Assembly: GCA_902796705.1 (NCBI GenBank)
Contig: CADBQF010000100.1
Span: forward strand, 1-8,370
Direction of reading: 5' to 3'
Source of the DNA: Ruminococcus flavefaciens
GTDB lineage: Bacteria; Bacillota; Clostridia; Oscillospirales; Ruminococcaceae
Length of the DNA: 8,370 nt
A program made the position numbers and the translations under genes. Below are positions 7,324-8,370 of the stretch, one piece after another. Under the pieces are notes generated by a model. It did not search any database. It saw nothing but the letters and a program-made list of their open reading frames with translations, and was not told where the DNA came from. Position 1 is the first letter of the stretch; the number at the start of each line of letters is the position of its first letter.

Positions 7324-8370
7324 ATGAAAAAATCATGGAGGAAACGAATACTCAGCGGTATCACTTCTGCGGCACTGGCAGTGAGCGGTATACTGCCTTC
7401 GGGTATCCCGTTGGCGAACGTGCTTAAAGCTGATGCGGCGGAACCACTGCCGAACCTGAGCGAGGACAGCCAGCGTGACGATGTCGTTCTCCTCGTCGGC
7501 AGCGGAAGCCCTCTTGCTGCTACTACGGTGGAAGAAACTCTTGCCAATGCTGAAGCTGAATACGCTCTCGGTATCGCATCGCAGTTCTGTATTTTCTTGC
7601 AGGATAACTTCATAGTATCAGAGTCTGATGCTGAAGGCCGTGTGGCTGTCGGCGGAAGTATCGATGCTCACGATCTCGGCTGGGAATACGCTATCGGTAA
7701 GGGCGACTTTGTTACAGGCACAGCACTGGATACTCTTACGGGCCTCTCCGGTTACGCCCATATCATCTGGGGTGCTAACGGAAACAACAGCAACGGCGGC
7801 GAATACACGTCACCTGTGCTTCGTAAGATCAACACTCACAGCAGCCCTACCAGCACCACAACACCGTATCAGATCTTTGCTGTAGAGACCGATGAAGGTA
7901 TCGCATATGTAAATGCAGATTCGCTATATGCAAGTGCCAAGAATCAATTCTACAATGCTACAGGCGAGCATAAACTTATCGATTTTAATAAGTACTTCTC
8001 AACTGACAGCGGCAAGGGAATGCTCAACGAACGAAGTGAGATGCTGGCAGCTCAGTCAAGTCCCTTTGAAATGGAACTTACTAATGACGGCGATCACGAT
8101 ATCCTGACTATCACCTATACCGGCGATGCAGACGCAGCAGAATGTGTATACTTCAATCTCCCTGCCGACAAGGTGAGTATGTTCACGCAGGCAAGTGAGA
8201 TACAGTACAAGAACATACCGAGACTTCCCGATGAGAGCGGAGCTCCGGTAAAGGACGGCGAAGGACGTTACGTTGTAAACAACGACGGAACAGCAGGTAC
8301 ATGGGATTTCGCATATATCGTCGTGAATATGCCCGGCGATGATATCCATATGTGCAATCCTAATGCTAAG
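7324..8370 (+). CDS. Secreted choice-of-anchor-A-like surface protein (3' partial)
   Basis: An open frame of 349 codons runs off the window end. The ATG is 7 bases after GGAAGG (7311-7316). The N-terminus is a Sec signal peptide: basic KKSWRKR, a hydrophobic stretch at about 9-34, and a likely cleavage near KADAA-E (35-40). From about residue 78, YALGIASQF, a hydrophobic strand and then SESDAEGRVAVGGSI (99-113) resemble the choice-of-anchor A domain (the family pattern of LG.A..fn.f..gdf..s.sD.eGRvAvGGn), found in large Gram-positive surface proteins and presumed adhesins. The domain seems to continue to about 335, ending TWDFAYIVVNMPGDDIHM. Three Cys are visible (89, 274, 344). Any repeats, Cna-B modules, LPXTG or dockerin anchor would be downstream and are not seen. 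Role in adhesion is inferred from the family; the family match is from recalled motif, not a search. Confidence 0.75.
   Translation, partial: MKKSWRKRILSGITSAALAVSGILPSGIPLANVLKADAAEPLPNLSEDSQRDDVVLLVGSGSPLAATTVEETLANAEAEYALGIASQFCIFLQDNFIVSESDAEGRVAVGGSIDAHDLGWEYAIGKGDFVTGTALDTLTGLSGYAHIIWGANGNNSNGGEYTSPVLRKINTHSSPTSTTTPYQIFAVETDEGIAYVNADSLYASAKNQFYNATGEHKLIDFNKYFSTDSGKGMLNERSEMLAAQSSPFEMELTNDGDHDILTITYTGDADAAECVYFNLPADKVSMFTQASEIQYKNIPRLPDESGAPVKDGEGRYVVNNDGTAGTWDFAYIVVNMPGDDIHMCNPNAK

Noticed and set aside
7628..7885. 85-codon + strand open frame inside the surface protein gene
   Set aside because: It is out of frame with a longer frame that has a signal peptide, good ribosome site and family motif; that longer frame is the real gene.

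Overview
The window is a chromosomal segment from a low-to-mid GC Firmicute. I infer a member of the Clostridia close to Ruminococcus (Oscillospiraceae). The evidence is the gene style, AT-rich intergenic DNA with sigma-A type promoters, purine-rich Shine-Dalgarno sites, separate but overlapping secD and secF, and a long secreted protein with a choice-of-anchor-A-like domain. The genus is a guess; the Clostridia-like assignment is firmer. All genes are on the + strand.

Region 1 (1-4417) is the F1 half of an F-type ATP synthase operon in the standard order delta-alpha-gamma-beta-epsilon. The window opens inside the delta subunit (atpH). The delta C-terminal motif runs without a stop, in the same frame, through a short linker into a full alpha subunit, so delta and alpha appear to be one polypeptide. 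atpG, atpD and atpC follow with gaps of 12-35 bases, consistent with one transcript whose promoter lies upstream of the window.

Region 2 (4418-6964) has a 169-base AT-rich spacer carrying a clear promoter with a perfect 13-base palindrome on its -10 box, then secD and secF. These two overlap by four bases and encode the SecDF membrane complex that uses the proton motive force to help complete Sec-dependent export. secD is best read from a GTG six bases inside the longest frame. SecF carries Asn at a normally conserved, proton-pathway Asp, and SecD has an enlarged segment between its fifth and sixth membrane helices. A good intrinsic terminator follows secF.

Region 3 (6965-7323) is 359 bases of very AT-rich non-coding DNA: the secF terminator, a second inverted repeat, an extended -10 promoter, and a 5' leader with an 11-bp hairpin. 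Region 4 (7324-8370, running off the end) is a secreted protein with a Sec signal peptide and a choice-of-anchor-A-like adhesin domain.

Functionally, the ATP synthase exchanges ATP and ion gradient, SecDF uses that gradient for export, and the last gene encodes a probable Sec substrate. The link between the three units is loose; each of the last two has its own promoter. No mobile element, CRISPR array, tRNA or rRNA was seen. The most unusual feature is the delta-alpha fusion.
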